Assembly: GCA_963800975.1 (NCBI GenBank)
Contig: CAWDDB010000021.1
Coordinates: 248,001 to 312,000, forward strand
Reading direction: 5' to 3'
Length of the DNA stretch: 64,000 nucleotides
Source of the DNA: JALYGY01 sp963800975
Lineage (GTDB): Bacteria; Actinomycetota; Rubrobacteria; Rubrobacterales; Rubrobacteraceae
Part shown: piece after piece, positions 52,198 through 61,617 of the stretch
Layout of the letters: each line of letters begins with the position of its first letter
How positions within the stretch are numbered: position 1 is the first letter of the stretch
Notes under the pieces: generated by a model
Seen by the model: only the letters and a program-made list of their open reading frames with translations
What the model was told of the DNA's origin: nothing
The model's database searches: none
Translations under genes and position numbers: made by a program

Positions 52198-53634
52198 TCA
52201 GGCCTCGAGGTTGGACATGACGTGCTTTATGCGGGTGTAGTCCTCCAGGCCGTACATCGAGAGGTCCTTGCCGTAGCCGGAGTGCTTGAAGCCCCCGTGC
52301 GGCATCTCGGCGACGATGGGATGTGCGTGTTGATCCAGACGCACCCGAAGTCCAGCCTCCTGCTGACCCGCATGGCGCGGCCGTGGTCCTTGGTGAACAC
52401 GCTGGAGGCGAGGCCGTACTGCACGCCGTTGGCCCAGCGCACCGCCTCGTCCTCGTCCGAGAAGTGCTGCACCGTGATGACGGGGCCGAAGATCTCGTTC
52501 TGCGACACCTCGTCGTCTTGCCTGAGGCCCGAGACCACGGTGGGCTCGTAGAAGTAGCCCCTGCTCGCCGAACCTGTGCCCGCCGGTCGTGACCTCGGCG
52601 TGGTCGGGCAGCCGCTCGACCATGCTGGAGACGTGCTCGAGCTGGTTCTGGTTGTTCAGGGGACCGTAGAGGACGTCCTCGTCGTCCGGGTCGCCCGTCT
52701 TGGTGCCGTTCGCGGCCTCGGTGAGCGCGGCCACGAAGTCGTCGTAGGCGCCCGGCGCGGCGAGCACGCGCGTGGCGGCCGTGCAGTCCTGCCCGGCGTT
52801 GAAGTAGCCGGCGACCGAGATCGCCTCGACGGCCTCCTCGATGTCCGCGTCGTCGAAGATGATCACGGGCGCCTTGCCGCCCAGCTCCAGGTGCGTCCGC
52901 TTCAGGTCCTTCGCGGCGGCTTCGGCCACCGACATGCCGGCCCGCACCGAGCCGGTGATCGAGACCATCTGCGGCGTGTCGTGCTCGACCAGGGCGCGCC
53001 CGGTGTCCCTGTCGCCGCAGACGACGTTGAAGACGCCCTCGGGCAGGAACTCGGAGGCGATCTCGGCCATCATCAGCGTGGAGATCGGGGTGGTGTCGGA
53101 GGGCTTCAGGACTATGGTGTTGCCGGCCGCGATGGCGGGCGCGAACTTCCAGATCGCCATCATCATCGGGTAGTTCCACGGCGTTATCTGCGCGCAGACC
53201 CCGACGGGCTCGCGCCTGACGTAGGAGGTCAGCCCTTCCAGGTACTCCCCGGCGGACTTGCCCTCCAGGCAGCGTGCCGCCCCGGCGAAGAAGCGGATCT
53301 GGTCCACCCCTGCCGGGATCTCTTCCTCCATCGTCAGCCCGAACGGCTTGCCGGTGTTCTCCGACTCGGCGCGCACCAGCTCCTCGGCCCGCTCCTCTAT
53401 GGCGTCGGCGATCCTGTACATGGCGAGCTGTCTCTCGGAGGGCGTCGAGTCGCGCCAGGACTCGAAGGCCCTGGCCGCTGCCCCGAACGCCCGGTCGACG
53501 TCCTCGGCGCTGGAGAGCGGCGCCTGGGCGAACACCTCGCCCGTGGTCGGGTTCACCAGGTCGTAGGTCCTGCCGTCGGCCGTATCGGCCTGCTCTCCAC
53601 CCACGAAGTTCTTGAGCGTTCTCGTCTCCGTCAT
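52198..53634 (-). CDS. 4-Aminobutyraldehyde dehydrogenase-like (two frameshifts as sequenced)
   Basis: About 479 residues. N-terminal LKNFVGGEQADTADGRTYDL, NAD site ITPWNYPMMMAIWKFAPAIA, base ELGGKAPVIIFDDAD and nucleophile FNAGQDCTAATRV match gamma-aminobutyraldehyde dehydrogenase (PatD/Prr) and related betaine-aldehyde enzymes. It would oxidise 4-aminobutyraldehyde from putrescine to GABA. The middle segment (NEIFGPVITVQHFSDEDEA) is out of frame. An extra base near 52558 and a lost base near 52318 each sit in a short G/C run and exchange the frame back. It lies between the agmatinase and nitrilase genes. Confidence 0.82.
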   Translation of the reverse strand: MTETRTLKNFVGGEQADTADGRTYDLVNPTTGEVFAQAPLSSAEDVDRAFGAAARAFESWRDSTPSERQLAMYRIADAIEERAEELVRAESENTGKPFGLTMEEEIPAGVDQIRFFAGAARCLEGKSAGEYLEGLTSYVRREPVGVCAQITPWNYPMMMAIWKFAPAIAAGNTIVLKPSDTTPISTLMMAEIASEFLPEGVFNVVCGDRDTGRALVEHDTPQMVSITGSVRAGMSVAEAAAKDLKRTHLELGGKAPVIIFDDADIEEAVEAISVAGYFNAGQDCTAATRVLAAPGAYDDFVAALTEAANGTKTGDPDDEDVLYGPLNNQNQLEHVSSMVERLPDHAEVTTGGHRFGEQGLLLRAHRGLGPQARRRGVAERDLRPRHHGAALLGRGRGGALGQRRAVRPRLQRVHQGPRPRHAGQQEAGLRVRLDQHAHPIVAEMPHGGFKHSGYGKDLSMYGLEDYTRIKHVMSNLEA

Positions 53635-53646
53635 CTCTTCCTCCTT

Positions 53647-54639
53647 CTATCGTTGGGTCTTCTGGCTTACGGGCGCCTCTTTGCGGCGCAGGGCGATGCC
53701 GCCGAGGATCTCGCGCACGATCCGGTCCGCGGCGAGCGCCGTGATGTCGGCCGAGCCAATGGCGGTCGGGATCACCTCGACCATGTCGGTCCCGATCACC
53801 TCCGTCTGCCTGGCCACCTCGCGCACGGCCCACAGCAGCTCGCCCGTGGTCATCCCGCCGGGCTCGGGGGTGCCCGTTCCTGGCGCGAAGGCCGGATCCA
53901 GCACGTCTATGTCCACGGTGAGAAAGACAGGACCCTCTCCGACCGCCCCGACGGCCCGGCCGATGACCTCCTTTATGCCGAGGTCGCGGACGTCGTGCAT
54001 GAAGAGGCTGGTTATGCCGCGCTCTCGCTGCCAGGCGAACTCCTCATCGCCTGGCCAGTAGCCGCGCAGCCCGATCTGGACGTAGCGCCGCGGGTCGACG
54101 CTGCCCTCCTCCACGAGCCGGCGCATGATGGTGCCGTGGGAGAGCTCGACGCCGAAGGTCTCCGCGCCGGTGTCGGTGTGCGTGTCGAAGTGCACGAGCC
54201 CGACCGGTCCCCCGTTCGCCTCGGCGCAGGCGCGCACGTTAGGCTCGGAGATCGAGTGGTCCCCGCCCAGTATCACCGGGAGCGCGCCGGAGGCGAGCAC
54301 CTCCCCGACCGTCTCCTGGATGGCGGCGTGGGAGCGGACCGGGTCCGCGGGAAGGATCGGGGCGTCTCCGTAGTCGACCACCCGCAGGTCGGAGAACGCG
54401 TCCACCGCGTTCTCCAGGTTGGGCCCGGGCGGGCAGCTCGCGGCCCTGATGGCCCGCGGCGCGAAGCGCGTCCCCGGACGGTCCGAGACGAACTCGTCCA
54501 TCGGGGCGCCGACGATCGCAACGTCTGCCCCTTCGAGGTCGGCCTGCTCCTGCGTGTATGGCGCGCCGCCGTACGACAGTGGCCCCGCGTAGTCCGGCTT
54601 CTCGCCGTAGGCGGCCCAGCGTTTTTTCGGATCTAGCAT
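53647..54639 (-). CDS. Agmatinase-family ureohydrolase
   Basis: 330 residues. All Mn ligands are visible: His in ILGGDHSISEP, Asp-His-Asp in VHFDTHTDTG and two Asp in VDIDVLDPAFAPGTGTPEPGG. The usual DAHTD is DTHTD here. Ureohydrolases release urea from agmatine, guanidinobutyrate or similar; SpeB-type is favoured by the neighbouring putrescine-route genes, but guanidinobutyrase or guanidinopropionase would fit as well. The ATG at 54639 overlaps the stop of a small upstream gene. Confidence 0.85.
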   Translation of the reverse strand: MLDPKKRWAAYGEKPDYAGPLSYGGAPYTQEQADLEGADVAIVGAPMDEFVSDRPGTRFAPRAIRAASCPPGPNLENAVDAFSDLRVVDYGDAPILPADPVRSHAAIQETVGEVLASGALPVILGGDHSISEPNVRACAEANGGPVGLVHFDTHTDTGAETFGVELSHGTIMRRLVEEGSVDPRRYVQIGLRGYWPGDEEFAWQRERGITSLFMHDVRDLGIKEVIGRAVGAVGEGPVFLTVDIDVLDPAFAPGTGTPEPGGMTTGELLWAVREVARQTEVIGTDMVEVIPTAIGSADITALAADRIVREILGGIALRRKEAPVSQKTQR

Positions 54640-54797
54640 CGCCGCACCCCTTGGTCACCCTCTCCTGCCGCGATCGTCGTCTCGCGGACGACTGGGTCCG
54701 TTGCCGGAAGGCCCTTGCGCGCCGGGTCCTCGTGGTCCGGTGTCTCGAGGAGCGCCAGGCGCCGCTCGAGCTCCTGCTCGACCTCCTGCTCCTTCAC
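54633..54797 (-). CDS. Small 54-residue protein between amine oxidase and agmatinase genes
   Basis: GTG at 54797 follows GGAGGGA by seven bases and opens a 54-codon frame whose TAG overlaps the agmatinase ATG (ATGCTAG). The product starts with the charged helix MKEQEVEQELERRLALLETP, then PDHEDPARKGLPATDPVVRE, and ends in Cys. It is acidic, without membrane helix. The tight spacing on both sides and the ribosome site argue for a real gene, perhaps a small subunit or assembly factor for a neighbouring enzyme. No family recognised. Confidence 0.55.
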   Translation of the reverse strand: MKEQEVEQELERRLALLETPDHEDPARKGLPATDPVVRETTIAAGEGDQGVRRC

Positions 54798-54818
54798 GAG
54801 ACTCCCTCCTTCAGGGTC

Positions 54819-56763
54819 TTACTCGCCGGGCGTGTGGCAGTGGCCGTTGCCGCTGGGAGGCACGTCGAGCGCGGGGTTGCGGTCGAAGAAGCCGGCCGGC
54901 TTGAGCCAGAACGACACGGTATCCACGGCCATGACGGGCCACTCCTCCGGCCGCGTGATGTGGTGGATGCCGAACACGTACCAGAGGACGACGTCGGTGT
55001 CCTCGATGGGTCGGTTCTGCTGGGTCCATACCGGTAACCCCGTGTCGACCTCGCTCTGGTTGACGAACTCCCCGCAAGGCCAGCGCTCGTCTTCGCTGTA
55101 GGGCGTGACCCACAGCGTGTGCCCGATAACCCCGGCCCGGTCGAGGACCGGCGAGGCTGGGTCGAACATCGCCGGGAGGGCGCCGGTAGGCACGAGCTTG
55201 TAGGCGGTGGAAGTGCCGAGCCCGTTTTTGGCGTTCTCGTTCACGACCTTCCAGGAGCGCTGGGTGTTCCAGTCGTAGTCCTGCTTGCCCTCCTCCTCCG
55301 TGCGGAGCGGCTGGTTGCGCTGCACGAGCGCGAGGCCGTAGGGGTTGTCCGGTCCGACCGGCGACGCCTCCGTCTCGGACATCACGACGGTGTTCGCCTC
55401 GCCGTCAACGTCGAGGTCGAGCCGGGCGACGATGAAGTGCTGGTGGAACGGGGCGTAGGTGCGCTCGTCGACGAGAGACCCGTACGGGGGCTGCTCGCCT
55501 TCGGGGAAGTGGGAGGTCACCATGATGCCGGTGGCCCGCACCTCGCACTCGATGTTGCCGTCCTGGTAGAAGCGCCAGTAGACGAGGTACTCGTAGTTGG
55601 CCACGGTCGCGTGGAAGGAGAGGACCAGGCGCCGGCTCCTCCTGACCTCGGCCCCGGCGATCTCGTCCACGTGCTTCCAGAGAACGGCGTCGTCCTCCTC
55701 GTGGATGCAGATGGCGTTCTTGATGGCGTAGGGCTCGCCGGTGGAGTCGTGCAGGACCGCGTCGAGGTAGGAGATCTCGCCCAGGCAGTCGCAGCCCAGC
55801 TCCAGCGAGGTCGTCATGAACCCGAGGCCCCACTCGCCGACGTCGAAGGCCGTGCGCCTGAAGTGCTCGGGGCTCGGATCCCGGTACGGCACGACCATCT
55901 CGGAGAACGACATCCTGTGCGCGACGGGCCTCGCCTTTCCGCCGTCTTCGTAGCCGACGGTGTGGAGCACGAGCCCCTCGCGGTAGTTGAACCCGACGCG
56001 CATGGACCACTTCTGCCACCTGAGCTCGTTGCCGTTCAGGACGAAGGAGGCCCCCTCGGGCTGCGTGATCTCGAGCGGCTTCAGGTCGGCGCGCTCCCGC
56101 AGGCCGGGGACGTATTTCGGGATGTACTCGCCCATGATCTTCGGCTTCTCGACCGAGAAGGTGTCCTCGATCTCGAGCAGCTCCGAGCTGTTGAGGTCGA
56201 CTATGAGCTTGAGGCCGTTGACGGGGTTGGCGTACGGGTTTGAGTCCTCGTGGTCCCGGTACCAGATGTCCGTCCAGCCGACGCGGCGGCCCCTGTACTT
56301 GTCGGCGATCAAGGATCCCCCGTAGGCCCAGACGTCGAAGAGGACCTTTTCCATGTCCGTGACGCCGCGCGCGGCTAGCGCCTCGATGACCCTTGGATCC
56401 TGCCTGAGCGTGACGTCGCACTCGTGGTACTCGTCGACCGTTACGTTGGGCTGCTCGCCGGGGCGGTGCTCCCACGAGACGACGCGGTCCTCGTCGAGCG
56501 AGACCACCGCCTTGTAGGCCTGACCGTCGTCGCGGTTCCAGCAGATGAGCAGGGCCTCCCGCGGGACCTTGCGCCCCGACGCGAGTACCTCCTTGGATGG
56601 CTCCTTGAGCTCGATGGCGGCGAAGCGCCACCGCTCGTCGAAGCCTCTGTCCTCGCGCAGGACGGCCGCACGCCCGGCGGAACTCCTCGGCGTCAGCGGA
56701 TCGAGCGGGTGCCGGGCCGACGTCGAGTTCTCTGCGGCCGACCTGCTCAGGTGATTGCTCCAC
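54819..56763 (-). CDS. Copper-containing primary-amine oxidase (frameshifts near N-terminus)
   Basis: About 648 residues. The topaquinone precursor Tyr lies in ATVANYEYLVYWRFYQ, the copper His pair in FHQHFIVARLDLDVDG, and FDVGEWGLGFMTTSLELGCDC is a family mark. It oxidises a primary amine such as putrescine to the aldehyde, releasing NH3 and H2O2. GTG 56763, right after the permease stop, is the likely start (EQSPEQVGRREL). Between 56680 and 56730 the conserved HPLDPLTP, EEFRRA and AAVLREDRGF lie in alternating frames, so three small indels are needed. The rest is intact. It is followed closely by the small gene and agmatinase. Confidence 0.88.
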
Positions 56764-56764
56764 C

Positions 56765-58343
56765 TCAGTTCTCCTCCGAGTCCCGCTCCTCCAGCAGGTC
56801 TTCTTCGGTCGCGAGCACGGCCGTGTCGTGCCTGAGGGTCTCTCCGCGGAAGAACGCCGGCTCTCGACTCTGCCACACGAACATCAGGATGACGCCCAGA
56901 AGCAGCAGGCCCACGCCGATGACGAACACGGTACCCATGCCGAAGATAGCTCCGCCGCTGCCGTAGGCCGGGTCGAAGGTGTCGACGGCCGTCTTGAAGA
57001 AGAGGAGCGTGAGCATTATCCCGCCGAGACCCGGGAAGAGGCCCTTGAACGCGAAGCTCTTCGGGCTCGTGAACAGCTCCCCACGGAAGTACCACACGCA
57101 CGCAAAAGCCGTGAGCGAGTAGTAGAAGGCGATCATCAATCCGAGCGCGTAGATGGTGTCTATCAGGACGTCCTCGCTGAGGAACGTCATCACGGCGTAG
57201 AAGACCGCCGTGGCCACGCCGGAGAACAGCGTCGCGAACGACGGCGACCGAAATCGCGGATGTACTTGCGAGAAACGCTCCGGTGCAGCTTTGTAGAAGG
57301 ACATCGCCAGCATCGTCCGCGCCGCCGGCAAGAACGTCGTCTGCAAGCTGGCTGCCGCGCTCGCCATCACCGCGAGGAAAAGGAAGATGGCGAGCACGCC
57401 AAGCACGGGCTCGGCGAGCACCGCGAAAACGTTGTCCGCGGTGTCGGGGTTGCCCAGACCGATGCCCTCCTTACCGATACCGGCGAACATCTGAGTCGAG
57501 ATCGCAACCAGCAAGTACGTGCTGAGGATCGTGAGGATGGTCAGGAGCGCGGCCCGTCCCGGTGTGTTCGAGCTGCCGGTCGTCTCCTCGTTGACGGTGA
57601 GCGTGGTGTCCCAGCCCCAGTAGATGAAGATGGAGAGCGACAGGCCAGCCGCGAAAGCCGCGAAGGATTCTATCGCGAAGGGGTTGAGCCAATTCCACGA
57701 GAAGCCGATCGCGAGTTCGGAGCCCCCGCCGAGTGCTCCGCCGAAGGCGAGGGCGATGAAGAGGGCGAGCACGACCATCTGCAGCCCCACGAGCGCGTAC
57801 TGGATCCCTTTCGTCGCCGCCATGCCGCGGTAGGAGATTGCCGTGGCGCCCGCCACGAAAACCAGGGTGGTGAGGACGTTGACGACCGCGTTGTCACCCA
57901 GCGCCCCGATATTCTGGCTGCCAGAAGGCGTTTCCGAGCAGCAGATAGAAGAACGTGACCGCCACGCCCACAAGGTTGGAGAGGACGATGACCGTCGCCA
58001 GAACGAAGCCCCACCCGCACATCCACCCGACGTGCGGACCGAACGCCTTCACGGTCCAGGTGAACGAGGTGCCACAGTCCGGCGCGACGTGGTTGAGTTC
58101 CCGGTAGGCGTAAGCCACGAGCAACATCGGGATGAAGCCCGCCAGGAAGACCGCCGGCATCTGCAGGCCGACCTCGCTTACCGTGGGACCGAGCGTCGCG
58201 GTGAGCGCGTAGGCCGGAGCCACGCAAGAGACGCCCAGCACGACGCTCGCCAGGAGCCCCAAGGCGTCGTGCTCGAGACCCTTGTCTTTGAGGTCCTCGC
58301 GCGGTTTCTCGGCGGCGGTCGTCGTCTTCGGGGTTCCGTCCAC
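56765..58343 (-). CDS. APC family amino acid/amine permease 1 (one frameshift as sequenced)
   Basis: About 525 residues with 12 or more membrane helices: ALGLLASVVLGVSCVAPAYA, VFLAGFIPMLLVAYAY, then FIYWGWDTTLTVNEET. The paralogue next to it reads GEIFGSQTIATLGDN where this gene shows GNAFWQPEYRG. Removing one base at 57923 gives GNAFGSQNIGALGDN and restores the frame, so this is a single-base insertion. It likely imports an amine or amino acid such as putrescine or GABA. The GTG start follows GGAGGAGCGAGG. It ends one base before the amine oxidase start. Confidence 0.85.
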
Positions 58344-58380
58344 CCTCGCTCCTCCATCTCGAGCACGGGTGTGTCGTGCT

Positions 58381-59866
58381 TCAGTCCCTCCCCTTGAAGA
58401 ACTCCGGAGCCATGCGTTGCCACACGAACATCAGGACGACGCCCAGCAGCAGGATGCCAACGCCGATAACGAAGACCGTGCCGACGCCGAAGATGGCCCC
58501 GCCAGCCCCGTAGGCCGGGTCGAAGGTGTCGATGGCCGTCTTGAGGAACACGAGGGCCAGCATGACGCCGCCGAGCCCTGGGAAGAGGCCCTTGAACAAG
58601 AAGTTCCTGGAGTTCGTGAACAGCTCTCGGCGGAAGTACCACACGCACCCGAAAGCCGTGAGCCCGTAGTAGAAGCAGATCATCAGCCCGAGCGCGTATA
58701 TGGTGTCGATCAGGGCGTTCTCGCTCACTATTCTCATTATGGTGTAGAAGATGGCGGTCCCGATCCCGGCGAAGAGCGTCGCGAAGGAGGGCACCTGGTA
58801 GCGCGGGTGCACGTGAGCCAGCCGCTCCGGCGCCGCCTTGTAGAAGCCCATCGCAAGCTGGTGCGCGTCACCGCGACGAAGGTGGCCTGCAAACTGGCGG
58901 CCGAGCTTATCAGCACGGCGACGAAGAGCAGGATAGCGAGGCTGCCCAGCACGGGCCCCGCGAGTGCGGCGAAGACGTTGTCCGCGGTATTCGGGTTGCC
59001 GAGGCCGTAGCCCTGCTCGCCGACACCGGCGAACATCTGGGAGGCGATCGCGACGATCAGGTACGTGCTGACGATCGTCAGCACGGTCAGCAGGGCGGCG
59101 CGTCCCGGCGTCTTTCGCTGTCCGTGGTCTCCTCATTGACCGTGAGGCACACGTCCCAGCCCCAGTAGATAAAGATCGAGAGCGAGAGCCCCGCCGTGAA
59201 GGCGGCGAAAGACCCCGCCGCGAAGGGGTTCAGCCAGGAGAGGGAGAAGCCGATCGCGACGTCGGAGGTGCCGTTGATCGCCTTGACGAAGGCCAGAACG
59301 ACGAACAGAGCGAGAACGGCCATCTGTATCCCGACAAGCGCGTACTGGACCTCCTTGGTGGTCGTCATGCCGCGGTAGGAGATCGCCATGGCGATAACGA
59401 TGAAAGCGAGACAGGTGAGGATGTTTACCGCCACGTTGTCACCGAGCGTCGCTATGGTCTGGCTGCCGAAGATCTCCCCGAGCATCAGGTACAAGAACGA
59501 GACGGCTACCCCGGCCAGGTTGGAGAGGACGATGATCATCGCCATCACCGCCCCCCACCCGCCCATCCACCCGATGTGCGGCCCGAACGCCTTCGTCGTC
59601 CAGGTGAAGGAGGTGCCCGCGTCCGGCGCCACCTTGTTGAACTCCCGGTAGCTGTAGGCCACGAGCAACATCGGGATGAACCCAGCCAGGAAGATCGCCG
59701 GCATCTGTAGGCCGACCTCGCTGACGGTGGGACCGAGCGTCGCCGTGAGCGCGTAAGCCGGGGCCACCGACGCAACGCCCAGAACCACGCTGGCGAGGGC
59801 GCCTACCGACCCGTGCTTTAGTCCCTTGTCCTCCAGGTCATTGGAATCGCACGGTCGCCGACGCAT
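58381..59866 (-). CDS. APC family amino acid/amine permease 2 (frameshifts as sequenced)
   Basis: About 495 residues, clearly a duplicate of the next permease (APAYALTATLGPTVSEVGLQ is shared). The start ATG 59866 is chosen because the frame upstream is not permease-like. Frame breaks near 59117 (TTDSE into TPGRAALLT) and 58858 (VTRTS into LAMGFYKAAPE) each need one base restored. A third, in the CCCC run at 58390-58393, hides a tail like that of permease 1 (GLKHDTPVLEMEE). It is first in the amine run, with a promoter and palindrome upstream. Confidence 0.8.
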
Positions 59867-60063
59867 CGCCGGAACCCGTCGAATCTGCCATCTGCCCTTA
59901 CGCCCTTTCCCTCTCGCTAAGTGTAGGTCCGCCCGCAAGCGCCGGTCAACCCCACCGGCGATAAGTCCCGGTCTTCCAACGCGGGGGACGCACCCTCCAC
60001 CAGCCCACCCCCGAATAGAGCCCGGATCACGGTCGCACCCCAAACCCTTCGACCCTCCTCGCA

Positions 60064-60095
60064 CTTACAGTACAAGTGTAAGATTAATGTAACAA
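60064..60095 (-). promoter_or_regulatory. Promoter of the amine operon with overlapping palindromic operator
   Basis: On the minus strand TTGTTA (60090-60095) and TACTGT (60067-60072) are separated by exactly 17 bases, a good sigma-70-type promoter for permease 2. The palindrome CTTACA-N7-TGTAAG (60064-60082) overlaps its spacer and -10 box, the place for a repressor. The 19-base site recurs at 60173-60191. Confidence 0.5.
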
Positions 60096-60172
60096 AACCG
60101 CGAGAACGGCGCAACAACGCTGGCCTGGGCGTTCGGGCGCCGCTCGCGCGTAAACGTCCTCACATGTATGTG

Positions 60173-60191
60173 CTTACAGTAATCGTGTAGA
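60173..60191. promoter_or_regulatory. Second copy of the CTTACA-N7-TGTA palindrome
   Basis: CTTACAGTAATCGTGTAGA matches the 60064 site at 14 of 19 bases with the same 7-base spacer beginning GTA. It lies about 96 bases before the C45 copy B start codon. The shared site suggests one regulator, perhaps of the GntR type, controls both directions. Confidence 0.45.
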
Positions 60192-60286
60192 TATGATGAA
60201 ATATGGGTATCGGCGGCGACGTCAGCAGCGAAGGGTGGCGCCGGAGCCGAATTTCTTCCGGGGCCAGGACCACAGGAGGCGAAGAC

Positions 60287-61478
60287 GTGGAACGAGATCC
60301 GAACACGGGGTCCGGTTTCGACCTGCGAGGTCTGCCGGACTGGGTCAAGTCGCTGGGGATGTCGGACGAGGCGGCGGACGCGATAGACCGCTACTGGAAG
60401 CCGGAGTGGGACAGGCTCAAGGACGAGCTGCCCCTGCTCCCGGTCCACCCCGGGCGAGCTGCGGAACCGGTTCCGGAGGCGGCGGGGCAGGAGATCCTCT
60501 TCGAGGCGGTCGACGAGCCCGAGCCGGGGGCGAAGTGGCTGGCGTCCTTCGAGCTGATGTGGCCGGCGTACCGCGAGTGGTACCTGAGCGAGGGTGATGC
60601 CGCCCGTCCCGATCTGCAGACGTGCCGGGAGATGCTGCGCCGACACATGCCGGAGCTATTTCCGACCTACGAGCGGCTCGTCGAGCTCGCCGGCGGCGAC
60701 GAGCTGGCTGCCCGCTGCCTCTCGCTGTACCGGCCCTCCCCACATCCTGGTCGGCTGCTCGCAGGGAGCCTGGACGCGCGGGGAGCCGGTGCTCGCCCGC
60801 AACTACGACTACCCCGCCTCGCGGATCGAGGGCGTAGTCTACCGAACGCGGTGGGGCGGACGGCGCGTTATCGGTATGAGGGATTGTCTCTGGGGGCTCC
60901 TCGACGGGATGAACGACTCCGGGCTCGCCATCTCGCTCACCTTCGGCGGGCGCCGGGCGCTCGGGGAAGGGTTCAGCGTCCCGCTGGTGGTCCGCTATCT
61001 TCTCGAGGTCTGCGACACCGTGGCCGAGGCGCGCGAGAAGCTGGCGACGATCCCCATCCACGCGGCCCAGAACCTTACCCTGCTGGACCGCTCTGGCGAG
61101 TTCGTCACCGCGTACCTTGGGCCCGAAAGGGCGCCGCGGTTCGTGGACCGGCCCGCTGCGACCAACCATCAGGAGCGCGACGAGTGGCCCGAGTACGCGC
61201 GCGCCGTGCGCAGCCACGAGCGGGAGCGCTGCGTCCTGGATCTGCTGGACGACGCGGGGACCACGCGCGGGCGCTTTGTCGAGTCGTTTCTGGAGCCGCC
61301 ACTGCACAAAGGCGACCACTCCAGGGGCTTCGCCACCCTCTACACGGCCGCGTACTACCCTGCGGAGGGCAGGGTCGAGTACCGCTGGCCAGGCTATACC
61401 TGGGGGCAGTCCTTCGACGACTTCGAGGAGGGGAGCCACACCGCCGAGATCGGCGCCGCGACGCAGGGCGACGGGTGA
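60287..61478 (+). CDS. C45 family Ntn-hydrolase / acyltransferase (copy B, one frameshift as sequenced)
   Basis: About 396 residues from GTG 60287, which has GGAGG six bases upstream. The N-terminal part (MSDEAADAIDRYWKPEWDRL) is longer than in copy A. WLASFELMWPAYREWYLSEG, VGCSQGAWTRG with the Gly-Cys nucleophile, VLARNYDYPASR and WGLLDGMNDSGLAISLTFGG match copy A. A break near 60739 in the CCCTCCCC run separates SLYRP from HILVGCSQ; dropping one base repairs it. It probably hydrolyses an amide from the amine pathway. Divergent from permease 2, it likely shares control. Confidence 0.78.
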
Positions 61479-61480
61479 TT

Positions 61481-61579
61481 CCGAATCCGGGCGGACATCG
61501 CCGGAAACCGCATAATATGTACCTGTAGGGATGCCCCGTAGAGACGTAGCATGCTACGTCTCGACTACTACGTCTCTAC
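61481..61579 (+). repeat. Dispersed intergenic element with GTAGAGACG hairpins, copy B
   Basis: CCGAATCCGG...CCGGAAAC (61481-61508) is followed by a perfect 22-base palindrome at 61541-61562 that starts GAGACGTAGC. GTAGAGACGTAG (61538-61549) can also pair with CTACGTCTCTAC (61568-61579), so three copies of one arm offer two folds. The layout matches copy A at 44122-44196. It starts two bases after a stop codon, between converging genes. Confidence 0.65.
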
Positions 61580-61617
61580 TACGCCTCCACAGGGTCCTTA
61601 CGCCTTACCCGCGTGCT

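Larger units (their letters stand above)
59867..60286. other. Divergent promoter region between permease 2 and C45 copy B
   Basis: 420 bases without a convincing gene. It holds a minus-strand promoter and the two palindromes listed separately. The AT-rich island at 60060-60100 and 60160-60200 contrasts with the GC-rich surroundings. The part from 59867 to 60060 shows no clear structure; an open frame there lacks the permease pattern. Confidence 0.5.

Noticed and set aside
52157..53833. A 558-codon frame overlapping the aminobutyraldehyde dehydrogenase and agmatinase genes
   Set aside because: A shadow frame; the dehydrogenase motifs are in the other phases once two indels are corrected.
15721..60741. 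Programmed ribosomal frameshifting as the cause of the many frame breaks
   Set aside because: The breaks have no common slippery heptamer or downstream structure, go in both directions and hit unrelated housekeeping genes; sequence error is simpler.
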